Source: Deltaproteobacteria bacterium (GTDB taxonomy: Bacteria; Myxococcota_A; UBA9042; PHBI01). From it: a DNA stretch of 64,000 bases. Each line of letters opens with the position of its first letter. Within the stretch, counting starts at the first letter, position 1. Position numbers and translations under genes: made by a program. The stretch lies in contig JACKFA010000006.1 in assembly GCA_020632715.1 (NCBI GenBank), positions 248,001 to 312,000 on the forward strand, written 5' to 3'. Positions 48,901-57,127 of this stretch are shown piece by piece. A model generated the notes under the pieces. That model worked only from the letters and a program-made list of their open reading frames with translations. It was not told where the DNA came from and ran no database searches.

Positions 48901-51900
48901 GCCAGATCTGGACGTCGTTGCCGACCGCGTCCTCGTACTTCGCGTCGAACGTGGCGGGCATCGGGTGGTAGCTTCCACCCAGCTCCGAGTCGGCCTCGGC
49001 GGGCACGTAGACCGGCGTCCGGTCGCCCTGGACGAAGCACGCGTCGTTCGACTGCTCGAGCCGCGGGGCCGAGGGGTAGTACTCGCGCCCCCGATAGGCC
49101 CAGCCGACGATGTCGCTGTCGGAGTCCATGCCCGTCGCCGCGCTCTCGTAGAAGGAGCTCGCGTTGTCGTCGAGCGGGATGATGGCCGCGTTCACCGGCG
49201 GGTTGATGATGATGCTCGTGTTGTCGTCGAGCACCTTCGGCAGCGCCGCGTGGAGGTCGTAGAGGCCGATGGCCCGCGTCCACGCCCAGGCGGCGTAGGA
49301 GTCGGGGTAGCCCTCGCGCTCGTAGGAGAAGCCGGCGGCGACCTCGTTCTCGTTGAGGGAGGTCGGCCAGCCGATGAAGCGCGCGTCGTCCGGCGCGACG
49401 TCGACCGTGCAGGACTGCGCCCCGCCCGCGAGGTGCGCCTGCAGCTGCAGGTTCGGGTAGTCCTGCGGGTTGATGCCCGAGAGGTCGTAGGCGCCGGTCC
49501 CGTCCGGGATGATGTCGCTCGCGACGACCTCGCCGTCCGGCGTGACCACGTCGATGGTGACGTTCTCGTCGTCCGGGTTGCCGATCGTCGAGCTCGCGAC
49601 GGCGCGACCCCAGCGGACGACGTTCCCCTCGTCCTCGCCGGGGAACACCGGCGAGGTGTAGGTGCCGGCGCTGCCGCCGCCCGCGATGCCGAAGAGGAGG
49701 AGCGGCACACGGTTCGTGCAGCTCTGGATGGACTCACTGTCGAAGCCCTGACCGCCGCAGGTCTGTCCGACGTCGCCCGGCGAGCCGTCGCCGTTGCTGT
49801 AGTACGCGCCGATGAGGGCGGTCCCGTCGAGCGGCTGGTAGGTAACCGTCACGAGGAGCGCCCCCTTGGACATGTCCCAGGTGAACGGCGCGTCGAACGG
49901 CACCACGATCGAGTAGTCGTAGTAGCCGTTGGGGAACTCGTAGGAGCTGTCGTAGACGACCTGGTTCGTGCCCGGGATCCAGTTCTTCGAGGTCGACGCG
50001 GTCAGGTGGTAGTAGTCGTACTCGTCGTACGGCTCGAGGTTCCGCTGCATGATCGCGAGCGTGACCTTCATGCGCGACGTGTAAGGCGTCGCGTCCGTCG
50101 TCGAGAAGAACGCCATCGAGCGCAGGTCGAGCGTCTGGTTGTCGTCGAGCAGGTACTTCGGGTTGACGACGAACTGGAACGTCCGCGGGGAGGACTCCAC
50201 GCCGCCCGAGAAGTAGCCCTCGTGGGAGCCCCACTCGAGGAACGGGTAGCTCTGCTCGTTCACGTAGTAGAGCTCGGAGCTCCCCGTCCCGTTCGAGTCG
50301 ACCACGACCGAGCCCTCCTCGGTGGCGCTCGTGCCGTCGAAGGTGCCGCGCTCGAAGTCGGCCTGGGTCGTCGCGAAGAACGTCGAGTTCGCTGGCGCCG
50401 GGACCGGGTCGGTGAAGCGCACGCGGAGGCCCTTCGCGCCGTCCTCGTCGCCGCCCGTCCACGAGAGCGTGCCGTCGTCGAACTCCGACGTGGCGCTGCC
50501 CGGGACGCCCGCGAGGCTCCCGCCGAGGTAGGTGACGCCGGTCGGCAGCGTGTCGTCGATGCTCACGTCGCTCGCCGCGAAGTTGCCGGCGTTGCCGTAC
50601 TGGATGATGTAGCGGAGCACGTCGCCCGCCTCGGCGAGCGCCGGGTCGCCGGTCAGGTTCTCGACCGTCTTCACGACGAACGGGTCGGCCCGGTAGACGA
50701 CCGCGCCGCAGCTGTCGCTGTTGTTCGTGAAGATCTCCTCGGGCTCGTCACCCGGTCGCCCCGCCGCCGCGACCGTCACGCCGCTCGTGAACGGCGTCGA
50801 GTCCGCCGTCCCGTCCGCGACGCGCGCGCGGATCGTGATGGACGCGCTGTCCCCGGGCTTGAGGCCGAGGTTCGTGTAGTAGTCCGGCGCGCTCGAGTCG
50901 ACCGTCTGCCCGAGGACGAAGGTGTTCCCCTCGAGGTTCCAGCTCACCGGGTACGCGAGCCGCCCGCCCGTCGTGTCGACAGGGCCGTCCGTCGTGCCGT
51001 CGGCCGTGTCGAGGAGCACCGCGCCGGCCGAGTGCGAGTCGAGGGAGAGGATCCCGGCGAGCGCCGTGTCGACGGAGATGCCGTAGACGTTGACCGTGCC
51101 TGTGTTCTCGACCGTGAAGGTCACCTCCTCGATGCCGCCCGGCGGGAGGCCCGGGTCGGCGCCGTCCGGCGAGCAGGCGACCGTCACCGCGACGTCGACG
51201 CCCGGCGTCTTCGTGGTCACCGAGGCCGAGTTGTTCGAGCTGTCCGCGTCCGGGAAGGTCGCCCCGATCATCGAGATCTCGGCGTTCGCGACGAAGGTGC
51301 CGCCCGCGAGCGGGAGCGTGCCGTCGGGCTCGCGCGCCGTCGCCGACACGGTGATCGGGAACGGGCCCTGCAGGGCGTCGAGGTCGCCGACCGAGAAGAG
51401 GACGTAGTTGACGACCGCGCCCGGCGACGCCGTCCAGTCGCTACCCGGCGAGGCCGCGCTGTCCACGGTCGGCGGCGTCGAGAGCGGGTTCGCCGAGTAC
51501 CAGACCGTGACGCCCGACGGCGCCGTGGAGCCCGTGAACGTGAAGTCGGTCGTGTCGTTGACGTTCGTGCCCTCGGGCATCGTGTGCACGATGACGACGC
51601 CCGTCGCGTCCTCGCGGGTCTGGTTCCCGTACTGGATCTGCCAGGTGAGGTTGTTGCCCGGCTTCACGAGCGGCGGACCGGTCATCGAGATGTACGGGTC
51701 CGGGAGCGGCGTCGTCACGGACGCCGTGGCCGTGTTGGTGAACACGCCGTCTTCGCCCGTGTCGCTCGTGACGGTGACCGTATTCGTGAGCGTCGTGCCT
51801 GGCGTGACGGTCGCGCCGACGGTCGCCTGGAAGCTGATGTTGATGGGCCCGCTGTTGCCGGGCACGTAGCCGCCCGGGGTGCTCGCGCTGCCGTGCCGGA

Positions 51901-54900
51901 GGACGAACGTCAGCACGGGGCCCGCGCCGGGGTCGCCCATGAGCGTCCAGCCCGGGGTCGTCACCTGGAAGGAGCCGGGCACGGCCGTGAGCCCGGCCGG
52001 GAGCGTGTCCGTGACGACCACGTTCTGCGCGCGGCGCAGGTTCTCGTTCGACACGGTGAGCGTGAAGCCGACGGTCTCGCCGGAGCGCGGATCGGCCCGG
52101 TCGACGAGCTTCCGCATGAAGAGGTCCGGGTTCTGGACGGCCGTCGTGCACGTCGCGCTCGCGCTGTACGTGCCCGCCGCGTTCTCCGCGATGCCGACCA
52201 CCTCGTTCGTCGGGAACGAGCCCGACGTCACCTCGGTCGAGAAGGCGCCCGTCAGGAGGACGTACTCCTCGCCGAGCGAGCTCTGCGTCGGGAAGATCCA
52301 CGTGACGCGCATGCGCCCGTCCTCGAGCGTCTCCATCTGCTGCGAGAGCGGCGTCGTCGAGTACTCCGCGCTCCCGAAGTCCGGGACGAACCCGAGGGGC
52401 AGCGTGTCGATGATGGTGACGACCGTGTCCTCGTTGGTGGTGTCGTTGATCCAGCTCACGGTGTAGTCGAAGTCCTCGCCGGCCGAGATCACCTCGGGGC
52501 AGGTCTTCGTGAGATCGAGGCCGGGGCGCGGGGACAGCGTCGTCACGACGCGGTTGCCGATCGACTGGAGGAGCTCGTCGCTCACGATGAGCGCCTCGTT
52601 CTCGAGCGTCGTGCCGATCGACGCCGTCGGCGACGCCGTCACCGTGATCCCGATCTCCCCCTGGAGCCCGACGCCGAGGATCGGCGGCGAGAACGACGGG
52701 TCATCCACGAGGAACGCCACCCACTTCGCGCCGGACGGCGCGTTGTACTGCCCGGGCGCGGTCATCATCGTGCCCTGCGTGAAGTGCGCCCTGATGGTCG
52801 CGTCGTTGAACGGGAACGTCGGCAGGAGCGTGCTCGGCAGGCCCCCCGTGAGCGGCGCGCCCGCGTTGAACGGCGGCCCCTGGCTCGAGAACCACGCCTG
52901 CCCGTTCGCCGGACCGTGGACCGACACGAGCGACGCGCCGTTCGGGATGCGGTCGACCACCCAGGTCTTCGAGGACGGGGCGGTGCCGTTGTTCGTGTAG
53001 TGGAGCGTGTACTCGAAGGACGTGCCCGGGGCGACGACGGCGAGGTCGACCTCCTTCGTGACCGCGAGCGCGGGGGACGAGGTCACGACCGTCTGCGACG
53101 TCGGGTTCGCCGCGATGGGCGCGCACTCGAAGTCGTCGCTCGCGCTCAGGTTCGCCGACATCGTGATCGTCGTGTTGTTCCGGATGCCGAGCGGCGCGGA
53201 CAGCGTCAGCGTCACCGTCTTCGACGACCGCCCGAGCACGCTCGGCCACCCGACGACGAGGGTGCCGGGGAGCTGGTAGCTCACGGCGCCCCCGCCGGAG
53301 GTGATCCCGACGACGTCGAGGTAGCGCGACACGCCGTTCGCCGTGACCTGCGGGATGTTGATGACCGCGACGGCGTCGTAGGCCGTGTCGACCGGGTTGT
53401 TGCTCGGGTCGTAGTTCGAGACGTTGACGCGCCACGTGCCCGTCTCGCCCGGGTTGATGCTCGCCGGCCCGGAGACGCTCGAGGTGGACAGGTTCGGCAG
53501 CACCGGCCGCACGTCCACGGGCTCGTTGTCCGACGGCGAGATCGGCCCGCCCGGGATGAGCTGCTTCGCGCCGCCGAGCGGCGTGTAGCGCGAGAACGAC
53601 GCGTAGCCCGTGTTCGTGACGGTCGTCGCCGCGCAGACGTTGCCCGTGGTGTTCGCCGTGACCGTGAAGTCCGCGATGACGAGCGCCGGCGACGTGTCCG
53701 GGAAGTACGTCGAGCGGAGGCGCGGGATGTGGTAGGCGACCCACGTCACGCTCGCGGCCGCCGGCGCCGTCGTGCTCCAGCCGGCCGCCGGCGACGCGTC
53801 GCTCGCGTCGCCCGGGTTCGCGAAGAAGGCCGGCGGCGTGGTCGCCGGGGCGCCCGTCCAGTAGTAGACCGTGCCCGCCCCCGCCGGGAGCGACGCCGAG
53901 GCGAAGGTCGTGCCGGCGGGCACGCGATCGTACATGACGACGTCGTTCAGCTCGGAGACGGCGCTGTTGCCGACCGAGAGCTTGAAGTTGATGGCGTCCC
54001 CGAAGGTCACGAAGCCGTTGGGGTTGTCGTTGATGCCCGTGCGGATCGACGTCACGCCGTTCAGCTGGTCGCCCTTGCCGAACGCGAAGCCCGGCGTGTT
54101 GTCGACGCCGATGATGACGCTGTGGCAGGCCCCGACCGGCGCGCAGCTCCCGCTCGGCGAGCACGCGTTGACGCCGGAGACCGCCTGCTGGCCGCTCGCG
54201 AGGTACGCCTCACGCGCGCCACCGCTGCAGTCGTTGATGGTCACCGAGCGATCGTCGACGACCTGACCGTTCAGCTGCAGCTGGTAGCTCAGGCTCGAGG
54301 GGCTCCCGGGGTTCAGCGTGCCGGTGTCCCAGTACACGCTGTTCGGCGGCACCGCGACGCCGTGGACGGTCGTCCCGGTCGCGGTGAACTGGCCGCCGTT
54401 CGAGATGTTCGAGATCGCGGCGCCCCCCGCGATGGCGCCCTTCGTGATGAAGTCCTGAACGGAGTCCCAGACGACCCCCTCGAACCACGCCTGCGCGCCG
54501 TTCGGGATCGGCTGGAAGAGGTAGTCGCCCGCCGTGAGGCGCATCGTGATGAGCGCGTCGTTCGGCGCGAACGCCTGGCCGCTGATGATGAAGGTCCCGC
54601 CCGAGGTCTTCGAGAGGTAGCCCCGCGGCGTCGCCGTGAGCTTCGTCGTGCGCGTCGCCGTGTCGACCTGCGCGCCGTTCGTCGAGGCGACGTGCGCCAC
54701 GAAGGGGTAGGCGATGTCGGTCACGAGGCCGTTGTTGCTGCGGAAGGTCGCGTAGAGGGCGAACGTCGTGCCGGCCGCGGCCGTGGGCTTCGACCAGTAC
54801 ACGCTGTTCGCCGGGATCGCGACCCCGCCGACCGTCGCCCCCGAGGCCGTGTACACGCCGCCGTCCGTCGCGGACACGAACGAGAGCGCAGCAGCCTGGT

Positions 54901-55594
54901 TGTAGCGGTTGTCGGTCGGCGTCGGCGCCGGCACCCACGCGACGAAGTCCGTCGCCGTGACGAACGACACGCTCGCGGACACGCGCAGCACGATCCCGTC
55001 GCCCGCGGCCTTCGTGGCCGGCGCCTCGAGCGCGAGCCCGAGCACCGACTTCGGCGTCCACGACACCTTGAGGTCCTTCACGGCCGGCGCGATGGGGTTC
55101 GTCCCGCGGTCGAGCGTGACCTTGAGGCGGATCCGCGTGGTCGTCGTCGGGACGATCCCCGCGAGCGACGCCATCCGCGTGTAGGCGGGATCCGCCGACG
55201 GCGTGAGCGTCAGCGCGCCGAGCGACGCGTTGGTGTTCGCGTCGTAGACGCTCACCGTGACGCCCGTCGCGGTCGCGCTCGTGAAGTTGATCCACACGTT
55301 GCCCCACGCGCTGAACGACGACGGCGTGATGGTCGTGGTGAAGAAGTGGCCGCTCGTCGGGAGCGCCCCGCCGCCGTCGGCCGGCCCGAGCGTGATCAGG
55401 CGCCCGAAGGGATCGTGGACGACGTTGCTCTGGCCGGCCTCTGCGCCGACCATGCCGCTCTCGAGCCCGCTCGGATCGGAGAAGGCGTCGGTCCACAGCC
55501 CCTGATCCTGATTGATCGACGGGGCCGCGATCGCGGCGCTGGGTACCGTCACTGCAAAGAGAGCGGCACAGTACACGAGGGTGGCGCGCGTCAT
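42998..55594 (-). CDS. 4198-residue MYXO-CTERM surface protein with DUF11-like repeats
   Basis: ATG at 55594 is chosen for GGAG 6 nt upstream and a signal peptide with cleavage after AIAA; ATG 55666 would prefix 24 residues. The protein is mainly DUF11-type repeats (xNTVTVTSDTGE, VTDTLPAGL, TYTITYGNNGN patterns), with a HAF-like repeat region at about residues 2130-2730. The C-terminal part holds Cys/Asp repeats (CDGxDNDCD, about 3440-3690), Ig-like modules with FECRLDGG (about 3685-3865), a HYR-like module (about 3945-4040) and one TSP3 unit. The end is a MYXO-CTERM signal: Cys4167, a Leu/Ala helix, then RRRR. Such signals direct myxobacterial proteins to surface sorting. It is probably an adhesin or structural surface fibre; no ligand is known. 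Confidence 0.92.
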   Translation of the reverse strand: MTRATLVYCAALFAVTVPSAAIAAPSINQDQGLWTDAFSDPSGLESGMVGAEAGQSNVVHDPFGRLITLGPADGGGALPTSGHFFTTTITPSSFSAWGNVWINFTSATATGVTVSVYDANTNASLGALTLTPSADPAYTRMASLAGIVPTTTTRIRLKVTLDRGTNPIAPAVKDLKVSWTPKSVLGLALEAPATKAAGDGIVLRVSASVSFVTATDFVAWVPAPTPTDNRYNQAAALSFVSATDGGVYTASGATVGGVAIPANSVYWSKPTAAAGTTFALYATFRSNNGLVTDIAYPFVAHVASTNGAQVDTATRTTKLTATPRGYLSKTSGGTFIISGQAFAPNDALITMRLTAGDYLFQPIPNGAQAWFEGVVWDSVQDFITKGAIAGGAAISNISNGGQFTATGTTVHGVAVPPNSVYWDTGTLNPGSPSSLSYQLQLNGQVVDDRSVTINDCSGGAREAYLASGQQAVSGVNACSPSGSCAPVGACHSVIIGVDNTPGFAFGKGDQLNGVTSIRTGINDNPNGFVTFGDAINFKLSVGNSAVSELNDVVMYDRVPAGTTFASASLPAGAGTVYYWTGAPATTPPAFFANPGDASDASPAAGWSTTAPAAASVTWVAYHIPRLRSTYFPDTSPALVIADFTVTANTTGNVCAATTVTNTGYASFSRYTPLGGAKQLIPGGPISPSDNEPVDVRPVLPNLSTSSVSGPASINPGETGTWRVNVSNYDPSNNPVDTAYDAVAVINIPQVTANGVSRYLDVVGITSGGGAVSYQLPGTLVVGWPSVLGRSSKTVTLTLSAPLGIRNNTTITMSANLSASDDFECAPIAANPTSQTVVTSSPALAVTKEVDLAVVAPGTSFEYTLHYTNNGTAPSSKTWVVDRIPNGASLVSVHGPANGQAWFSSQGPPFNAGAPLTGGLPSTLLPTFPFNDATIRAHFTQGTMMTAPGQYNAPSGAKWVAFLVDDPSFSPPILGVGLQGEIGITVTASPTASIGTTLENEALIVSDELLQSIGNRVVTTLSPRPGLDLTKTCPEVISAGEDFDYTVSWINDTTNEDTVVTIIDTLPLGFVPDFGSAEYSTTPLSQQMETLEDGRMRVTWIFPTQSSLGEEYVLLTGAFSTEVTSGSFPTNEVVGIAENAAGTYSASATCTTAVQNPDLFMRKLVDRADPRSGETVGFTLTVSNENLRRAQNVVVTDTLPAGLTAVPGSFQVTTPGWTLMGDPGAGPVLTFVLRHGSASTPGGYVPGNSGPINISFQATVGATVTPGTTLTNTVTVTSDTGEDGVFTNTATASVTTPLPDPYISMTGPPLVKPGNNLTWQIQYGNQTREDATGVVIVHTMPEGTNVNDTTDFTFTGSTAPSGVTVWYSANPLSTPPTVDSAASPGSDWTASPGAVVNYVLFSVGDLDALQGPFPITVSATAREPDGTLPLAGGTFVANAEISMIGATFPDADSSNNSASVTTKTPGVDVAVTVACSPDGADPGLPPGGIEEVTFTVENTGTVNVYGISVDTALAGILSLDSHSAGAVLLDTADGTTDGPVDTTGGRLAYPVSWNLEGNTFVLGQTVDSSAPDYYTNLGLKPGDSASITIRARVADGTADSTPFTSGVTVAAAGRPGDEPEEIFTNNSDSCGAVVYRADPFVVKTVENLTGDPALAEAGDVLRYIIQYGNAGNFAASDVSIDDTLPTGVTYLGGSLAGVPGSATSEFDDGTLSWTGGDEDGAKGLRVRFTDPVPAPANSTFFATTQADFERGTFDGTSATEEGSVVVDSNGTGSSELYYVNEQSYPFLEWGSHEGYFSGGVESSPRTFQFVVNPKYLLDDNQTLDLRSMAFFSTTDATPYTSRMKVTLAIMQRNLEPYDEYDYYHLTASTSKNWIPGTNQVVYDSSYEFPNGYYDYSIVVPFDAPFTWDMSKGALLVTVTYQPLDGTALIGAYYSNGDGSPGDVGQTCGGQGFDSESIQSCTNRVPLLLFGIAGGGSAGTYTSPVFPGEDEGNVVRWGRAVASSTIGNPDDENVTIDVVTPDGEVVASDIIPDGTGAYDLSGINPQDYPNLQLQAHLAGGAQSCTVDVAPDDARFIGWPTSLNENEVAAGFSYEREGYPDSYAAWAWTRAIGLYDLHAALPKVLDDNTSIIINPPVNAAIIPLDDNASSFYESAATGMDSDSDIVGWAYRGREYYPSAPRLEQSNDACFVQGDRTPVYVPAEADSELGGSYHPMPATFDAKYEDAVGNDVQIWREQYIYDPSVLNVTDPVYMTGIRFRGVTTEGRYVGRSVYVWVRVGVGKPAAQSGSDLGANYLDHRNDVEAYYLYIQTDGSGEWDIELPFRQPWIYDPAAGSLVVELAVQDDSLTQTMLGFDASPSNEAMAAWSSRDSSYDLGAVESDTVPWIQIGNLNPTEQDRAVILWTPDDAEHPTDWVGRCLPLTEYTVDPRERDYYSAGYGGALPMEFYYNDVHINDRGFIAGVQEDDYDNPNGTPVVWCDDGDGVVPHTLPDADGNATHPYVSTITTLSSASVVGGAIWSWDFDAVHAAIWVPSDPDDCGATWTFFDLAEVIGLDPYDTSSVVLDVNADGRITVYESDFNRQIGAPSLTDARIWVLDMGAEGPYVIASYEYQGTAQTIDVLADTSDFFVDLDDNGTVYLANQDALAFVIGHPDDNSTQLIDREHVAMTTSPMGQVGVAGSRAFGASIWNAIDGYTSIDEIPGTSGLLHIPQRVTDNRIVAGGAYSANGEGYYAAYNARTWIWRECETGTPKLDEWSVTYETDRPPQFTYEVEVDDYCQPQVTNRVDISSTTPEIRESNDSSTVSIPLNTADLGVQVSASQEVVAPYDENATAPDLVTFTAVVTNDGPGTSRDVVIEFTAPAGFEDYPELVNYEDIGDLIVTYGFFGDGNTFTLVLDELAPGQHVELGWSGYNDIEVEGALLTASATADARTVDCNGANDVGSSSVVVGGFPNLYVMLDGPDYAQAGDTLTYTITYGNNGNVGATDAGLTFTLPAGTTFASSDAGLDSNTGGVLGWDLGPIEAGGTGVIHVTLNGPACDDPGMNGYYDALTEITSSDMESNVLDNDAVVSTYIEPSAGQLALTVVQSHAQAQVGEEVTVVIYFDNAGSTAIGGAMIDLVLPGGSASYVADSASGGAVVSGSSLTWSLNTLLPGDAGSVMFKYRATADASTTQVHMSGLGACATTAPLTPPTIVGPGLNIFKSASTNTACGDAGTMVTWSLVVTNTSAAAIGPVTVTDPIPAGLAYVPGSITGIGANAADATNLSWTIASLPAGSGVTLSYGTTVTTSETGVLLNGATAAAGEQSVTVMGAVGVDCAAGAVLTKSWTGACQTDGAPVGVTLTLKNTGATAIRGGTVMDLVPDGMVALGDTNVDQNGTVAFSVAQLLPGQTATYTFSLAPTSENPGRVRLNRAAFMASGVIPQTSNQVGGAFLSCDDGDVCTTDTCDATLGCVNTLTPIQGVTDVCDGVDNDCDAATDEDFVAEETSCGVGECAATGMTSCGDIGDGVIGVIDSCEAGEPSAEICDGLDNDCDELTDAADPDLVLDPCEKQLGVCSGSVHARELCVEGTWLECTPQIYAANAFPEAYTPDGDTSCNGVNNDCDGDVELEVELIDEDYVPTPTICGVGACAENMGQLVCVDGEEQDTCDPLAGATQETCNGIDDDCDGLLDDDDGEGSVCGPLDTAVVCPAPATNATSVTFTYSNPLNAEQTAFECRLDGGEWFACDGGSYTASELAPGQHVFQVRSKDGAGHVDPTPATCVFVVDDSPPDTFIPVHPDDPTTETTAVFAFDSDESPVTYQCVLDPTNDPPSAEEYAPCDVSETFEGLADGEHTIWVFATDEAGNSDPTPATYTWTVDTSVPDTEIVTHPANPSAYGGESSFTYIDPTDAEHEHFECRLDGGDWVACDGGATSYTDLPEGEHVFEVRSCSPTTGVCDPTPAQYVWTIVDFICEEPLTLTCSETFTVDAPADACLWAGPITATAVEDCRNELTVDANQDSYPVGTSTADFTASDAAEHTATCQTQVIVRDVTPPTVSCGEWNTALQRVKVSAEDACTVELVIKDATCFTAKAGTDPVESVCDFTIDGDLLTLNAGIGSPLEIRYTVEATDPSGNVTSEDCTATTDPDTDKDGIVDSEDNCPLDPNKAQTDIDEDGIGDVCDQAPADGILATGGGGCETGAPVEGLALAFLALALLALRRRRQAADEG

Positions 55595-55676
55595 ATCGTT
55601 CTCCGATCCGGAAACGCTTGGGATCGTTCGCTTTTCGGCCGCTCCGCAGCGGCCGCGAGTCTGCAAGGGTGCACGT

Positions 55677-55705
55677 ATGAAAGGCGGGAATGAGGCCTAG
55701 GTCAA
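55677..55705 (-). promoter_or_regulatory. Putative promoter of the giant adhesin gene
   Basis: TTGACC and TTTCAT are separated by 17 bp on the minus strand, with matches of five of six and four of six to the sigma70 consensus. The start codon is about 83 bp downstream of the -10 element. The leader holds a GC-rich hairpin at 55636-55655. Confidence 0.5.
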
Positions 55706-55753
55706 GTGATGCACCGCGAAGGCGCGCGCTCAGAGTCGCGCGACGAGCCGCTC

Positions 55754-55781
55754 TTCGTGAAATGTGAACGGCATTCACGAA
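55754..55781. promoter_or_regulatory. Nested palindromic operator candidate
   Basis: TTCGTGAA (55754-55761) and TTCACGAA (55774-55781) form a perfect 8-bp inverted repeat with a 12-bp spacer. Nested inside is GTGAA-N5-TTCAC (55764-55778), so GTGAA-type half-sites occur several times. The site lies between the divergent adhesin and porin genes and could bind a dimeric regulator acting on both. The regulator is unknown. Confidence 0.65.
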
Positions 55782-55953
55782 CGTGTTCGGCGCCAGCCGC
55801 CTCGCGCCGCGATCCCTGTTCACCCGTTCGATTCCCGCGCCTGCGTGACCGCCGTGTGACGCCCCGGCAACGCTTCCGGGTAGGGCTTCCCAACGTCCGG
55901 AGGACGCGCTATGCCCGCGCCACCGCCATCTACCGAACCCTCGGAGGTCTCCG

Positions 55954-57084
55954 GTGCGTGCACAGGTCGTCGCAGCCGCTCTCCTCGCCCCCCTCGCCGC
56001 CGTCGTCGCGCCCCCCGCAGCCCACGCCGGGCCGGCTGGCGACGCCGATCTCGCCGTCTTCGACGGCGGCCTGACCCAGCTCGCCTTCATCGGGCTCCTC
56101 CAGGCCCAGGTGGTCCCGCTCGTCGGCGACGACGCCTTCCTCCAGAACGGCGATCCCGCCGAGGAGCCCGGCTTCCGCCTGCGCCGCGCCCGCTTCGGCG
56201 TCCACGGCACCGCCTGGGCCGACGTCGACTACGAGCTCTCCTTCCAGGCGACCCCCGCCGGCATCGACCTCCTCGACGCCTGGATGGGCTGGCGCGTGCT
56301 CTCGTCCCTCTCCATCTACGGCGGCGCCCGCAAGGTCCCCTTCTCCCGCTTCGCCCTCGTCGGCACCGGCGACGGCGCGCTCGCCGACCGCCCCCTCGGC
56401 GTCCGCGCCATGGCCCCCTTCCGCCAGGTCGGCGTGACCCTCGAGGGCTCCGTCGGCGACGGCCTCCTCGGCTGGGCGGCCGGCGTCTACAACGGCTTCT
56501 CCCGCAACGCCGCCTTCGCCGAGGGCTACGGCGAGACCGCCGCCCTCGAGGGCAACCGCTTCTCGAACCTCGCCTACGTCGCGCGCCTCGAGCTCGCCCC
56601 CTTCGGCCCGCTCGGCAAGGGCCTCCCCGACCTCGACAAGGGCGGCTTCCGCGGCGGCCTCGGCGGCGCCGTCTACTACGACGATGGGAAGTCCGTCACG
56701 ACCTTCGGCTACGAGATCGACCTCCTCGTGAAGGTCGCCGGTCTCCACCTGTGCGCCGAGCTCATCCACGACAGCTCCTCGCCCGCGAGCGATCCGACGA
56801 CGACCGGCACGCTCCCGACCGACACCTCGCGCCTCACCTTCGCGGGCGAGGTCGGCTACGTGATCCTCGCCGAGCAGCTCGGCGTCACGGTCCGCGCCGA
56901 GCTCGTCGACGACGACGTCGACCTCGACGACAACGGCGACCAGCTCGTCCTCACCGGCGGCGTCCAGTACTGGTTCCAGCGCCACCACCTCGCCGCGACG
57001 CTCGAGTACACGCACCGCGCCGAGCTCGAGGGCCTCGAGCTCGACAACGACTCGCTCCTCCTCCAGCTGCAGCTCCAGCTCTGA
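55954..57084 (+). CDS. Outer-membrane porin (phosphate-selective porin O/P-like)
   Basis: 376 residues from GTG 55954, with GGAGG 6 nt upstream. The signal peptide probably ends after AHA (about residue 25). The mature protein is rich in alternating polar/hydrophobic strands with frequent Gly and aromatic residues, as in 16-stranded porins. Marker segments for the OprO/OprP-like family include FRLRRARFGVHGTAWADVDYELSF, GARKVPFSRF and FRQVGVTLEG near the N-terminal third. It ends on a Leu-rich strand. A 43-bp gap with AGGAAGG leads to the PHP phosphoesterase lipoprotein, so the two are probably co-transcribed. The family takes up phosphate, pyrophosphate or other anions across the outer membrane. 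Specificity here is inferred from family membership only. Confidence 0.82.
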   Translation: MRAQVVAAALLAPLAAVVAPPAAHAGPAGDADLAVFDGGLTQLAFIGLLQAQVVPLVGDDAFLQNGDPAEEPGFRLRRARFGVHGTAWADVDYELSFQATPAGIDLLDAWMGWRVLSSLSIYGGARKVPFSRFALVGTGDGALADRPLGVRAMAPFRQVGVTLEGSVGDGLLGWAAGVYNGFSRNAAFAEGYGETAALEGNRFSNLAYVARLELAPFGPLGKGLPDLDKGGFRGGLGGAVYYDDGKSVTTFGYEIDLLVKVAGLHLCAELIHDSSSPASDPTTTGTLPTDTSRLTFAGEVGYVILAEQLGVTVRAELVDDDVDLDDNGDQLVLTGGVQYWFQRHHLAATLEYTHRAELEGLELDNDSLLLQLQLQL

Positions 57085-57127
57085 GAAGGGCCGCGGGCGC
57101 GCCCGCAGGTCCCAGGAAGGACGACGC

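Larger units (their letters stand above)
55595..55953. other. Divergent promoter region of adhesin and porin operon
   Basis: 359 bp between the adhesin (minus) and porin (plus) starts. On the minus strand TTGACC (55705-55700) and TTTCAT (55682-55677), 17 bp apart, form a likely promoter. The resulting leader contains a perfect hairpin, CGGCCGCT-CCGC-AGCGGCCG (55636-55655). A palindrome lies near the middle (55754-55781, listed separately). No gene seen. No clear plus-strand promoter was found. Confidence 0.6.

Noticed and set aside
43568..55693. Long plus-strand open frame opposite the giant adhesin
   Set aside because: It lacks domains and a start signal. The minus strand carries the signal peptide, DUF11 repeats and MYXO-CTERM tail.
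55763..55779. CRP/FNR-type site reading TGTGA...TCAC
   Set aside because: The spacer is seven bases instead of six and the right half ends in TCACG, so it fits a GTGAA-N5-TTCAC palindrome better.
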